This document shows, one piece after another, positions 47,027-54,771 of a stretch of DNA of 64,000 bases. Position 1 is the first letter of the stretch; every line of letters starts with the position of its first letter. The stretch comes from Chlorobium phaeovibrioides (GTDB lineage Bacteria; Bacteroidota; Chlorobiia; Chlorobiales; Chlorobiaceae). Below the pieces are notes generated by a model that worked only from the letters and a program-made list of their open reading frames with translations, was not told the DNA's origin and did no database searches. The translations under genes were made by a program, and so were the position numbers. The stretch spans positions 287,957 through 351,956 of the forward strand of contig NZ_RXYK01000001.1 in the NCBI RefSeq assembly GCF_003968655.1, given 5' to 3'.

Positions 47027-47215
47027 ATGGCACTCTACATTACCGAAGAATGCACCTACTGCGGAGCCTGCGAGCCCGAATGCCCGGTTACCGCTATTTC
47101 CGCCGGCGACGACATCTATGTCATCGATGCAGCAACCTGCACCGAATGCGCAGGTTATGCTGATGCACCTGCATGCGTTGCTGTCTGCCCTGCAGAATGC
47201 ATCGTTCAGGGATAA
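47027..47215 (+). CDS. 2[4Fe-4S] ferredoxin, paralogue
   Basis: A second 62-residue ferredoxin, very similar to its neighbour (CTYCGACEPECP kept; second cluster CTECAGYADAPACVAVCP). The main differences are in surface loops and the last residues (CIVQG against CIIKV), which could tune redox potential or partner choice. A separate promoter and terminator are likely. Confidence 0.95.
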   Translation: MALYITEECTYCGACEPECPVTAISAGDDIYVIDAATCTECAGYADAPACVAVCPAECIVQG

Positions 47216-47243
47216 GCTGACCCCGAAAAACAGCCGATTTCTT

Positions 47244-47275
47244 AAGCTGTCTGAACCAACAGACAGCTTTTTTTA
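47244..47275. terminator. Bidirectional terminator between ferredoxin and Dabb genes
   Basis: A 10-base stem AAGCTGTCTG/CAGACAGCTT with a 6-base loop followed by T7 on the plus strand. It lies between the convergent 3' ends; the Dabb stop codon touches its end. Confidence 0.85.
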
Positions 47276-47578
47276 TGCCGTTTCAAAATCAACAACCGCC
47301 CGACCGGCCGCTGCAGTAACAATAAAGTCCCTGACAGCCTCATGCAGGGGATGTATCTGATAGAGGGCAAGCGCCTGCATATCGGTAAACTCGGAGAGAA
47401 GCACGACATCATAGCCACCCTCTGAAACCTCATCGGCTACGCCAGCCTCTATCTTCAACAAACCCGGAATCTTCCCTGAAAGCCCCTCAAGACGCCCTTT
47501 GATGGCCAGGGCATTTTCCCTTCGCCCCATTCCGTTTGCCTCTTCGCGAAGCCTCCACATGACAATGTGTTTTACCAT
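47273..47578 (-). CDS. Dabb-domain (stress-response alpha/beta barrel) protein
   Basis: A 101-residue protein from MVKHIVMWRLREEA. The family pattern is the opening MVKHIVMW, a central GGYDVVLLSEFTDMQAL and a late YQIHPLHEAV. Dabb dimers appear in stress proteins and small-molecule enzymes; function unknown here. The frame continues upstream over the DD-carboxypeptidase gene, but the ATG here has AAAGGA immediately ahead and matches the family N-terminus. Confidence 0.88.
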   Translation of the reverse strand: MVKHIVMWRLREEANGMGRRENALAIKGRLEGLSGKIPGLLKIEAGVADEVSEGGYDVVLLSEFTDMQALALYQIHPLHEAVRDFIVTAAAGRAVVDFETA

Positions 47579-47609
47579 TCCTTTACAGCTCCCTGATATT
47601 TTTTTTCTC

Positions 47610-48593
47610 TTACTGCAGCTTGCTCTTCCCGCCCCACGCCGAGTGATCAGGACGACGCAGGCCACCCTCACCAGCCTCCGCAAAACGGCGGAAGGCCGAC
47701 TCCAAAGTTGAAAACGCCTTTTCAAACATCTCCTCAGCTATGCCCCACCGGTCTCCGCGCGCGTTGAGCATCACAAGAAGCATATCCCGGCCATTTTTCT
47801 GCGCTCTTGCAATAAGGCACTTTCCGGCACGACGCGTAAACCCTGTTTTAATGCCGACAGCATAGGGATACCGGGCAAGCAGTTTGTTATGGGTGCGAAG
47901 CAGAAACATTTTCCCGGTTCGATATTCAGGCACAATGACCGAACCAAGCATTGCCATATCATTGAAATGAGGCAGCCTGATGGCATATTCTGTCAGCACT
48001 AGAAGGTCTTCTGCCGTTGAGAGATTTCCCGAATACTCCCCGGTATCAAATCCGGCCGGGTTGGTAAAGGAGGAATGTTTCATTCCAATTGCCCTTGCCC
48101 TGTAGTTCATCGCCGCAACAAAACCCTTCACACTGCCGCTCAGATGCATTGCAATGGCAAAGGCGGCATCATTGCTGGAACTGACCATAGATGCCTTGAC
48201 CAGGTCAATCAACCGAATCCGGTCCCCTGTCCTGAAACCAGCCTTTGTCGGCTCCACAAGGGTCGCCTCACGGGGAATTACGACAATCTGGTCAAGCTTT
48301 CCGCTCTCAATGGCAAGAACACAGGTAAGGATCTTTGTCAGGCTTGCCGGCCTGATGAGCCGATCGCTGTCTTTGGACATAAACACCCGGGAATAACCAA
48401 GGTCCTTGATGATATAGGAATCAATCAACACTGGTACTGCAGCCTCTGCAGTACCGGCCCGAAAGAAAAGGGAAAACAGGAGTATAACTGACACCGCCGT
48501 CATGGAAAACATGCGTTTAACGCGGCCAGACCCATTATGCATCATCCCTTCTCCAATGTGAAATTCATTTTCAGCAGCAAACCCTTTCATCAT
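47610..48593 (-). CDS. D-alanyl-D-alanine carboxypeptidase (PBP5-type)
   Basis: Trims peptidoglycan stem peptides in the periplasm. The penicillin-binding triad is present: SLTK (active Ser, RPASLTKILT), SSN (SSSNDA) and KTG (VGIKTGFT). An N-terminal hydrophobic stretch (MTAVSVILLFSLFF) acts as signal or anchor. It lacks the amphipathic C-terminal anchor of E. coli DacA and ends in a polar Gly-rich tail. It overlaps the following membrane gene by 4 bases. Confidence 0.92.
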   Translation of the reverse strand: MMKGFAAENEFHIGEGMMHNGSGRVKRMFSMTAVSVILLFSLFFRAGTAEAAVPVLIDSYIIKDLGYSRVFMSKDSDRLIRPASLTKILTCVLAIESGKLDQIVVIPREATLVEPTKAGFRTGDRIRLIDLVKASMVSSSNDAAFAIAMHLSGSVKGFVAAMNYRARAIGMKHSSFTNPAGFDTGEYSGNLSTAEDLLVLTEYAIRLPHFNDMAMLGSVIVPEYRTGKMFLLRTHNKLLARYPYAVGIKTGFTRRAGKCLIARAQKNGRDMLLVMLNARGDRWGIAEEMFEKAFSTLESAFRRFAEAGEGGLRRPDHSAWGGKSKLQ

Positions 48594-49072
48594 GCACTCT
48601 CTTTTCCACCGCCTGCCGGCTTTGCGGGTCGTGGCTGTGAAGCGAGTTTTCCCCCATAATGTCCAAGCAGGGTTACCACGGGAAGCATTGAAAGCAGAAT
48701 CCCGATATAAAGCCAGCGCAGAATACCGGCTTCTGCCATAACATCAGGAAGAGCAAGACGCAATCCCACCCCGGCGAAACAGAGAACAAACAGAATGATG
48801 GAAAGGCGTATCTTTTTCATGAATACAGGAGCCTTGGCTCCCCTGTATTTTGTTTTCCAATCATGAATGCCTGAAGCAAAAGAGACTGGAATGGCCAGCA
48901 GCGTTATGATGATGATATGCTTGACAGTATGTTCAAAAAAAACATTGCCGCCTGGTATGGCAAGCAGAAGATAGAGAACTGCCACGGGAATCAGTCCATT
49001 GCTGAAATGGGCGGCAATAGCGTGGAGCATGAAAGTTTTTTTCATCTCCTTGAAAAGGCTCTGTTTAGCCAT
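48590..49072 (-). CDS. Conserved membrane protein with four spans
   Basis: A 160-residue protein with four hydrophobic spans, His-rich in the first (MLHAIAAHFSNG) and second (FFEHTVKHIIII) helix and again near the end (LLGHYGG). The paired His positions would suit haem b or metal binding, but I do not recognise the family with certainty (DUF2231-like is a guess). It overlaps the DD-carboxypeptidase by 4 bases and could be in its operon. Confidence 0.7.
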   Translation of the reverse strand: MAKQSLFKEMKKTFMLHAIAAHFSNGLIPVAVLYLLLAIPGGNVFFEHTVKHIIIITLLAIPVSFASGIHDWKTKYRGAKAPVFMKKIRLSIILFVLCFAGVGLRLALPDVMAEAGILRWLYIGILLSMLPVVTLLGHYGGKLASQPRPAKPAGGGKESA

Positions 49073-49268
49073 AGAATATCCGTCTTCGGTGATTACATGA
49101 TTGCATAGGATTGCTGAGCTGTAAGATAACAGCTATGAACCAATACAGAAAACCCGCTGTTCTTTTAGCGAGTCGCCCGCCATGACAGAGCGGGAGTTCA
49201 TTTCTTTATATTTTCGTGGTATTTTAACACGCCGATCTTTTCCCAACTATTAACTCCACAACGCCGAG

Positions 49269-50174
49269 GTGCAGAAGCCAGTCCAACCCCTTGCAGCCAC
49301 CCTGCTCATCATCCGCTTTCTCAAGCCGATCACCTGGATACCGGTCATGTGGAGCTTCCTGTGCGGTGCCGTTGCCAGCGGCGGGTTTAGCTGGAATGAC
49401 CTGACCGGGCAAAAGTTCATTCTGGGCATGCTGCTCACCGGCCCTCTGGCAACCGGCACATGCCAGATGCTCAACGACTACTTCGACCGCGACCTTGACA
49501 AAATCAACGAACCCGGGCGCCCCATTCCCGGAGGGGACATATCATTGAAAAACGCAACCATCCTCATTGCAGTCTGGTCGGCACTTTCAATCATTGCCGG
49601 CTGGTTGATACATCCGGTGATAGGACTCTATGTCATCATAGGCATCATCAATGCCCACCTCTACAGCGCCAACCCGATCAAGCTCAAAAAACGGCTCTGG
49701 GCCGGCAATATCATTGTTGCTCTCTCCTACCTCATCATTCCATGGATGGCGGGAGAAATTGCCTACAGCAGCAGTATCTCACTCTCTTCACTGACCCCTT
49801 CGCTGGTTGTTGCCGGCCTCTTTACCCTTTCAAGCACCGGAACCATGACCATCAATGATTTCAAGTCACTTGAAGGTGACAGCCGCTCGGCCATCAGAAC
49901 ATTACCGGTCGCTTTCGGGGAAACCAACGCAGCCCTGATTGCTGCGGTCCTTATCAACACGGGGCAACTGCTTGCGGCACTCTATCTCTTTTCCCGGGAA
50001 CAAGGGCTGTATGCCGCCATTGTCATCCTGCTTATCATTCCCCAGTTCATTCTCCAGTTCCCGCTTGTACGCTCACCAAAAACAATGGATGTGCGCTACA
50101 ATGCCCTTGCTCAGAATTTTCTTGTTGCAGGCATGCTTGTTTCAGCTCTTGCCATTCAGGCTGCCAGGCCATGA
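49269..50174 (+). CDS. chlG: Chlorophyll synthase-type UbiA prenyltransferase
   Basis: Esterifies chlorophyllide or bacteriochlorophyllide with a prenyl tail at the membrane. The 301-residue protein has both Asp-rich motifs, NDYFDRDLDKINEPGRPIPGG and NDFKSLEGDSRSAIRTLP, which mark the ChlG/BchG group rather than ubiquinone UbiA. Green sulfur bacteria have three paralogues: BchG (BChl a), BchK (BChl c) and ChlG (Chl a). The nearness of ferredoxin genes recalls the C. tepidum ChlG locus, as I remember it, so ChlG is favoured without proof. GTG start, no clear Shine-Dalgarno site. Confidence 0.85.
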   Translation: MQKPVQPLAATLLIIRFLKPITWIPVMWSFLCGAVASGGFSWNDLTGQKFILGMLLTGPLATGTCQMLNDYFDRDLDKINEPGRPIPGGDISLKNATILIAVWSALSIIAGWLIHPVIGLYVIIGIINAHLYSANPIKLKKRLWAGNIIVALSYLIIPWMAGEIAYSSSISLSSLTPSLVVAGLFTLSSTGTMTINDFKSLEGDSRSAIRTLPVAFGETNAALIAAVLINTGQLLAALYLFSREQGLYAAIVILLIIPQFILQFPLVRSPKTMDVRYNALAQNFLVAGMLVSALAIQAARP

Positions 50175-50812
50175 GGTTCACCAGCAAGCCCTGCGTATCG
50201 GTTATCATGCCGACATTCAACAGGAGCCGATTCATCCGGACCGCCATCAAGAGCCTGCTCAGTCAAACATTCACCGACTGGGAACTCCTCATTGTTGACG
50301 ACGGCAGCACCGACAGTACGATGCAGATTGTTGAGCCTTACCTGTTCGAGAACCCGCGCGTCCGTTACATGAAGCACAGCAACAGGAAAGCGCCCCTCTC
50401 ACGAAACGCCGGCATGCAGGCCTCGTTCGGTAAGTTCATCACCTTTCTCGACAGCGACGACTACTACCTGCCCAACCATCTTGCAAGCCGTGTAAGCATC
50501 ATCGGAGAGCCCGATTCCCCGGACCTTCTTGTGGGAGGCATTCTTGCCCCACCCGGCACCATGGTGCGCGACCGCACCAACCCGGAGATGCTTGTTCCGC
50601 TAGAACAATGCATTCCCGGAGCCACTTTTTTTGGTCGTAGGGAGCTGTTTTTTGCTCTTTCCGGGTTCCGGAATCTTCCCTATGCTGAAGATACTGACCT
50701 GTGGGAACGGGCCACGGCCGCCGGATGGAAGCTCAAAACAGTTGATCACCCCAAAACCTATATCTATCAGCAGTCTCCCGACAGCATCACACAAAACTAC
50801 AGGCAATCATGA
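50171..50812 (+). CDS. Glycosyltransferase family 2
   Basis: A 213-residue GT-A-fold transferase: CVSVIMPTFNRSRFIRTAIKS at the N-terminus, LLIVDDGSTDST, then the DxD motif in FLDSDDYYLPN and AEDTDLWERA. It has no membrane span. Acceptor unknown. It overlaps the chlorophyll synthase gene by ATGA and the next gene likewise, suggesting translational coupling. Confidence 0.9.
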   Translation: MRFTSKPCVSVIMPTFNRSRFIRTAIKSLLSQTFTDWELLIVDDGSTDSTMQIVEPYLFENPRVRYMKHSNRKAPLSRNAGMQASFGKFITFLDSDDYYLPNHLASRVSIIGEPDSPDLLVGGILAPPGTMVRDRTNPEMLVPLEQCIPGATFFGRRELFFALSGFRNLPYAEDTDLWERATAAGWKLKTVDHPKTYIYQQSPDSITQNYRQS

Positions 50813-51375
50813 TCAACTCCCTGACCGTCTACTGCAGTTCCAGTACCGAGGCTCCCCAGGAGTATTTTGAAGCAGCCGCATCACTCGGAAAATCATGTGC
50901 GGCACTGAACATCTCTCTTGTCTTTGGTGGAGGCAGGGTCGGGCTGATGGGCTGCATTGCCGATGCTGTGATGCAGAACGGGGGAACGGCACGAGGCATT
51001 ATACCCAGGTTCCTTGAAGAGCGGGAAGTAGCGCATTACGGCCTGAGTGAACTCACGGTGGTGGAAACCATGCATGAGCGAAAAATGAAGCTTGCTGAAT
51101 GGGGGGACGCCTATCTCGTACTTCCTGGAGGCCTGGGAACCCTTGATGAGCTGCTGGAAGTCATGACATGGAAACACCTCGGCCATCACCACAAACCCAT
51201 CATCCTGCTGAACCTCAACGGATTCTGGAATCCCCTGCTTGAGTTCTTCGGACGCATTGCCGAAGAACGAATGGTCAACAGCCGCTACAAGGACTACTAT
51301 ACAATCTGCAACAGCACAGAAGAGGCTGCCAGCCTCCTCCAGAGTCACAACACAAAAGCCGACACCACTCCATGA
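50809..51375 (+). CDS. LOG-family (TIGR00730) phosphoribohydrolase-like protein
   Basis: A 188-residue Rossmann-fold protein. The motifs GGGRVGLMGCIADAVM and PGGLGTLDELLEVMTW are those of the LOG/lysine-decarboxylase-like family, many of which cleave the ribose-phosphate bond of nucleotides or cytokinin precursors. Overlaps neighbours by ATGA on both sides. Confidence 0.92.
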   Translation: MINSLTVYCSSSTEAPQEYFEAAASLGKSCAALNISLVFGGGRVGLMGCIADAVMQNGGTARGIIPRFLEEREVAHYGLSELTVVETMHERKMKLAEWGDAYLVLPGGLGTLDELLEVMTWKHLGHHHKPIILLNLNGFWNPLLEFFGRIAEERMVNSRYKDYYTICNSTEEAASLLQSHNTKADTTP

Positions 51376-52172
51376 ATGACCTATACCCCGCCCTTCTCCT
51401 GACACTTCTTGCAGGCCTCTCCACCGGGATTGGAAGCGCAATGGCTCTCGTGGTCAAACACACCAACACACGATTTCTGACACTTGCGCTTGGTTTCTCT
51501 GCCGGAGTCATGCTCTATGTCTCCTTTGTTGAGCTCCTCCCACAATCAGAGGAAACCCTTCTTGCCGGCATGCCCTCTCAAGCCGCAGCATGGGTAGCAA
51601 CGCTCGCTTTTTTCGGAGGAATATTCTTTATCTGGGCCATCGACCAACTTGTACCCGATGTAGAAAACCCTCATGAAATGTCCTATATCGGCAGAATGGA
51701 AGAAAGAGTGCCCGACAGCATGCGGCTGAACCGGATGGGGCTGTTTACCGCTGCCGCCATAGCCATCCACAACTTCCCGGAAGGCATGGCCGTTTTTTTC
51801 AGTGCCCTGTCAAACCAAAATCTCGGAATAGTCATTGCTACCACCATAGCACTGCACAACATTCCAGAAGGAATGGCCATAGCCGTACCAATCTATTTTG
51901 CCACAAAAAGCCGAAAAAAAGCCTTCACCTACTCCTTTCTCTCGGGCCTGGCCGAGCCACTTGGAGCAATCGTGGGTTTTGCAATCCTCAAGCCATGGCT
52001 TAGCCCCCCGGTATTCGGAAGCGTGCTGGCCGCCGTAGCCGGCATTATGGTCTATATTTCGCTGGATGAACTTTTGCCGACGGCAGAAGAGTATGGAGAG
52101 CACCATCTGGCCATTTCCGGGCTGATTGCCGGAATGGCAGTGATGGCCCTGAGCCTGCTCCTCCTCGCCTGA
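51372..52172 (+). CDS. zupT: ZIP-family metal transporter (ZupT type)
   Basis: Zn2+/divalent metal uptake protein of the inner membrane. The 266-residue protein has eight spans; spans IV and V carry the motifs HNFPEGMAVF and HNIPEGMAIAV, which hold the metal site. It ends a string of four genes joined by ATGA overlaps; the nearby DUF134/NifX pair faces it convergently. Confidence 0.93.
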   Translation: MNDLYPALLLTLLAGLSTGIGSAMALVVKHTNTRFLTLALGFSAGVMLYVSFVELLPQSEETLLAGMPSQAAAWVATLAFFGGIFFIWAIDQLVPDVENPHEMSYIGRMEERVPDSMRLNRMGLFTAAAIAIHNFPEGMAVFFSALSNQNLGIVIATTIALHNIPEGMAIAVPIYFATKSRKKAFTYSFLSGLAEPLGAIVGFAILKPWLSPPVFGSVLAAVAGIMVYISLDELLPTAEEYGEHHLAISGLIAGMAVMALSLLLLA

Positions 52173-52210
52173 GTCTTTCAGACAGGAAAAGCAGGCCTGA
52201 AACCTCTGCG

Positions 52211-52579
52211 TCAGTGGCAGTCGTGGCCCTGGCAGGCCTGCTCCGCAGTAACTTTGACCAGATCCCCGCCGGCAAAGCGCCGAAGAGCCACACCAAGCGT
52301 AGGAGCCATGTCGGCCATAAACACATCAATACCAAGCTCCTGAAGCCTTGCAGCCGCTCTGGCGCCAATGCCATTGCAGATAACAGCGTTCACGCCCATT
52401 TCGATAAATGCTTCAGCCGGGGTACACTGACCATGCACATGCTGGCTGTTCGGGTTTTCTGTGATCTGCACCTCACCCGTTTCCGTATTGCTGATTGCAA
52501 ACCATGGGGCACTTCCGAAATGCTCACAGACCACCGACTGTTCGCCGGCATTATCGTCAAGAGGAATAACAACTTTCAT
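52211..52579 (-). CDS. NifX/NafY-type dinitrogenase iron-molybdenum cofactor domain protein
   Basis: A 122-residue single-domain protein of COG1433 (NifB-C-terminal/NifX fold): MKVVIPLDDNAG at the start and FIEMGVNAVICNGIGARAAARL in the middle, with CQGHDCH at the end. Stand-alone members occur in many non-diazotrophs and bind metal cofactors. It overlaps the DUF134 gene by 4 bases, which suggests one transcript; no nif genes are in this window. Confidence 0.9.
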   Translation of the reverse strand: MKVVIPLDDNAGEQSVVCEHFGSAPWFAISNTETGEVQITENPNSQHVHGQCTPAEAFIEMGVNAVICNGIGARAAARLQELGIDVFMADMAPTLGVALRRFAGGDLVKVTAEQACQGHDCH

Positions 52580-53178
52580 CTATTCTCTCCTTCAGCAGCA
52601 CCGGAGCCACCATTTCCACCGTTATTGGAATGATCATGATCGTGATGGTGCTCATGCACACCGCCACCACCCTGACCCATACCCGTCCCTTCACGATGCA
52701 GGCCGGTCCTGAGCCCTCTGCAACGGCCACCACCGCCCCTTCCGCCGCCGAATCCACCACCCGGTGAACTGCGATGGATGTTTTCACTACCGCATGATGG
52801 GCATACTTCAGGACGCTGCACTCCATGCCCAACAGCCCATGCATGGCCGCAACCGCCACACTTGAAAAGTCTCTGTTCCGTCATCATAATTGTACCTCCT
52901 GTTATTGTTAACTGCTTTCCTGTTACCAGCATCACGCCAACCTTATGGCGCGCCGAGCTGAGGATATTGCCGAAAGTCTGTCGCGAAACATGCATTCGCC
53001 CGGCAGCCTCCTCCTGATACAGCCCTTCAAAATCCGCCAACCGTATAGCCTCAAACTCGTCAACCGTCAATTCAATTGCTTCCAGCTCATCAAGAGGCAC
53101 CCCCGCGGGCTTGAAAACAACAAACTCCGGGCTGCACCCAATTTTTCTGCATTTGACTGGTCTCGGCATACGGCTCAA
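52576..53178 (-). CDS. DUF134 regulator fused to zinc-ribbon and Gly/His-rich tail
   Basis: The first 100 or so residues are a DUF134 helix-turn-helix domain (MSRMPRPVKCRKIG, AIRLADFEGLYQEEAAGRMHVS, RQTFGNIL). Normal DUF134 proteins stop near residue 105; this one continues with a zinc ribbon (CGGCGHAW...CPSCGSENIHR) and a Gly-rich tail with HEHHHDHDHSN. The tail looks metal binding. With the NifX-like gene it likely forms a metal-responsive unit (inference). Confidence 0.85.
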   Translation of the reverse strand: MSRMPRPVKCRKIGCSPEFVVFKPAGVPLDELEAIELTVDEFEAIRLADFEGLYQEEAAGRMHVSRQTFGNILSSARHKVGVMLVTGKQLTITGGTIMMTEQRLFKCGGCGHAWAVGHGVQRPEVCPSCGSENIHRSSPGGGFGGGRGGGGRCRGLRTGLHREGTGMGQGGGGVHEHHHDHDHSNNGGNGGSGAAEGENR

Positions 53179-53195
53179 TAGTTACTCAACAATTT

Positions 53196-53217
53196 GTTAT
53201 TAGCATATGCCAATAAC
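53196..53217. promoter_or_regulatory. Near-perfect palindrome upstream of the DUF134 gene
   Basis: GTTATT, a central GCATATGC and AATAAC form one 22-base palindrome with a single mismatched pair (A/C flanking the centre). It lies 17 bases upstream of the start codon, where an autoregulator would block transcription. Confidence 0.6.
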
Positions 53218-53224
53218 ATACCAC

Positions 53225-53263
53225 AAAAAAAGCCACCTGTCAAGCCAGATGGCCTCTTTTTTT
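53225..53263. terminator. Bidirectional terminator between msrBA and the DUF134 promoter
   Basis: A stem GCCACCTG/CAGATGGC with one mismatch, flanked by A7 and T7 runs. On the minus strand it ends the msrBA transcript. Confidence 0.7.
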
Positions 53264-54191
53264 AAAAACGCTTTGTATAGATATGGCAATAAGGCTCATG
53301 GCCTGTTTTTTCATAATAATCCTGGTGATACTCCTCCGCCGGCCAGAAGCGCCCGGCTTTCTCAACCGTGGTCACCACCGGGTATCCCTTAGCCTTCAAC
53401 TCCGCTATCAAGTGCTCTGCAACAGACCGCTGTTCATCGTTCCTGTAAAAAACAGCTGACCGATACTGGGTTCCCCTGTCCGGCCCCTGACGGTTCAGCT
53501 CGGTAGGATCATGAATCTCAAAAAACAGTTTTGCGAGGGTTTCATAACTGACCTCGGCAGGATTGAACACAACCTCGACAGCCTCGGCATGTCCAGTATC
53601 GCCACTGCACACCTCCCGATACGATGGATTCTCACTCCTGCCTCCAGTATAGCCCGAAGTGACTGAACGAACACCCTTCAGCTCAGAAAGACGATGTTCC
53701 ACACCCCAGAAACATCCACCGGCAAACACCGCTTTTTCTTCCAGCCGGGGCGCCGTTGCCCGAGGACTGAAATCAAGCGAAACAGAGTTGACGCAGTGAC
53801 GCACATTTTTCTCAGTCATTGACTCACCATAAAAAGCGTGTCCCAAATGTGCGCCGCAGTTGCTGCACAAAATTTCCGTCCTCCTTCCATCAGCATCAGG
53901 AACCTCGCGAACCGCACCCGGAATGGCATCATCAAAACTCGGCCAGCCTGTTCCCGACTCGAACTTGTCTTCAGAGCGGAACAAAGGCGCATCGCAACGA
54001 CGACAGAGATACACTCCAGCTTCTTTATTGAGATAATATTTACCCGAAAACGCCCTCTCCGTTCCCTTATTCTCTATAACCCTCTTCTCGTCCGGTGAAA
54101 GATCATTATAGCTCACGCCATCCTCCTTTTGTGTTGGTGCAGTGCAGCCATATGCCGCAGTCAAAAACAAAATCATCAGTATAAGGTTCAT
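53262..54191 (-). CDS. MsrB-MsrA fusion, methionine sulfoxide reductase
   Basis: Repairs oxidised methionine. MsrB comes first (CRRC and CSNC zinc ligands, catalytic Cys in VRHCVNSVSLDF), then MsrA (AVFAGGCFWGVEHRL with catalytic Cys, GGRSENPSYREVCSGDTGHAEAV). The start with a Sec-like signal (MNLILMILFLTAAYGC) suggests it is exported, perhaps as a lipoprotein. A terminator hairpin at 54235-54261 lies in the longer open frame, so the ATG at 54191 is preferred over one at 54266. Confidence 0.9.
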   Translation of the reverse strand: MNLILMILFLTAAYGCTAPTQKEDGVSYNDLSPDEKRVIENKGTERAFSGKYYLNKEAGVYLCRRCDAPLFRSEDKFESGTGWPSFDDAIPGAVREVPDADGRRTEILCSNCGAHLGHAFYGESMTEKNVRHCVNSVSLDFSPRATAPRLEEKAVFAGGCFWGVEHRLSELKGVRSVTSGYTGGRSENPSYREVCSGDTGHAEAVEVVFNPAEVSYETLAKLFFEIHDPTELNRQGPDRGTQYRSAVFYRNDEQRSVAEHLIAELKAKGYPVVTTVEKAGRFWPAEEYHQDYYEKTGHEPYCHIYTKRF

Positions 54192-54234
54192 ACCAATTAA
54201 AACAGGATTAAAAGGAACTTGGTTCCTTGCACCA

Positions 54235-54261
54235 TAAAAAAAGCCGCATCGCTGCGGCTTT
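54235..54261 (-). terminator. Terminator after the small Gly-rich protein gene
   Basis: Stem AAAGCCGCA/TGCGGCTTT with TCGC loop, followed by a T-run on the minus strand; it lies between the msrBA start and the gene upstream. Confidence 0.8.
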
Positions 54262-54288
54262 GACAATGAAAAGGAATTGGAAATTCAA

Positions 54289-54522
54289 TTAGTCCTCTCC
54301 CTTTCTTTCCGGAGCAGTGGAAGATCCAGGCCCGTTTGATATAAACCCGGCGACCTTGCCAACCAGCGAACCAACAGCAAAAGCGCCAAGTCCGAGAACA
54401 GCAATACCGGCAACCCCGCTCAATACCGGACCCACAACTGGAGCGGCAAGCGGAGCGATAGCAACAGCCCCACCAGCACCTATGGTCTTTTTCACCATAT
54501 CAATCTGACTCTCATTCATCAT
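54289..54522 (-). CDS. Small hydrophobic Gly/Ala-rich protein
   Basis: A roughly 77-residue product: a charged start (MNESQIDMVKK) then a long Gly/Ala/Val-rich stretch with repeated G-x-x-x-G spacing (GVAGIAVLGLGAFAVG), ending in a polar tail. Glycine zippers occur in membrane-inserted toxins, bacteriocin-like peptides and Gly-rich membrane proteins. No immunity or export gene is adjacent. The start is uncertain, with Mets at 54522 and 54519 and a longer frame to 54609. Confidence 0.5.
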   Translation of the reverse strand: MMNESQIDMVKKTIGAGGAVAIAPLAAPVVGPVLSGVAGIAVLGLGAFAVGSLVGKVAGFISNGPGSSTAPERKGED

Positions 54523-54689
54523 TTCAGGATTTAAATATTCTTGAAAACCCAGCCTATGGATGAATATATCACAAGACCCATCATCAATACAAATCCCCAC
54601 GCACTCCATTCCCCTCGGCTCGTGCCGGATTCAAACAAGCATTTTGCCAAATCATTTCCAATCATTACCTTGACAGGCTGTTTTCATGA

Positions 54690-54763
54690 GGGCAATTAGC
54701 TCAGTTGGTTAGAGCGCTTGCTTCACACGCAAGAGGTCAGTGGTTCGAATCCACTATTGCCCA
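54690..54763 (+). tRNA. tRNA-Val (CAC)
   Basis: A 74-nt cloverleaf: acceptor GGGCAAT/ATTGCCC, anticodon arm CTTGC-TTCACAC-GCAAG with anticodon CAC, T-loop TTCGAAT. The CCA end is not encoded (ACAA follows). It is convergent with the SSS gene, whose stop is 8 bases away. Confidence 0.97.
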
Positions 54764-54771
54764 CAACAACC

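Noticed and set aside
52211..52579. NifX-like gene as evidence for nitrogenase genes
   Set aside because: Stand-alone members of this fold are common in non-diazotrophs and no nifHDK is in the window.
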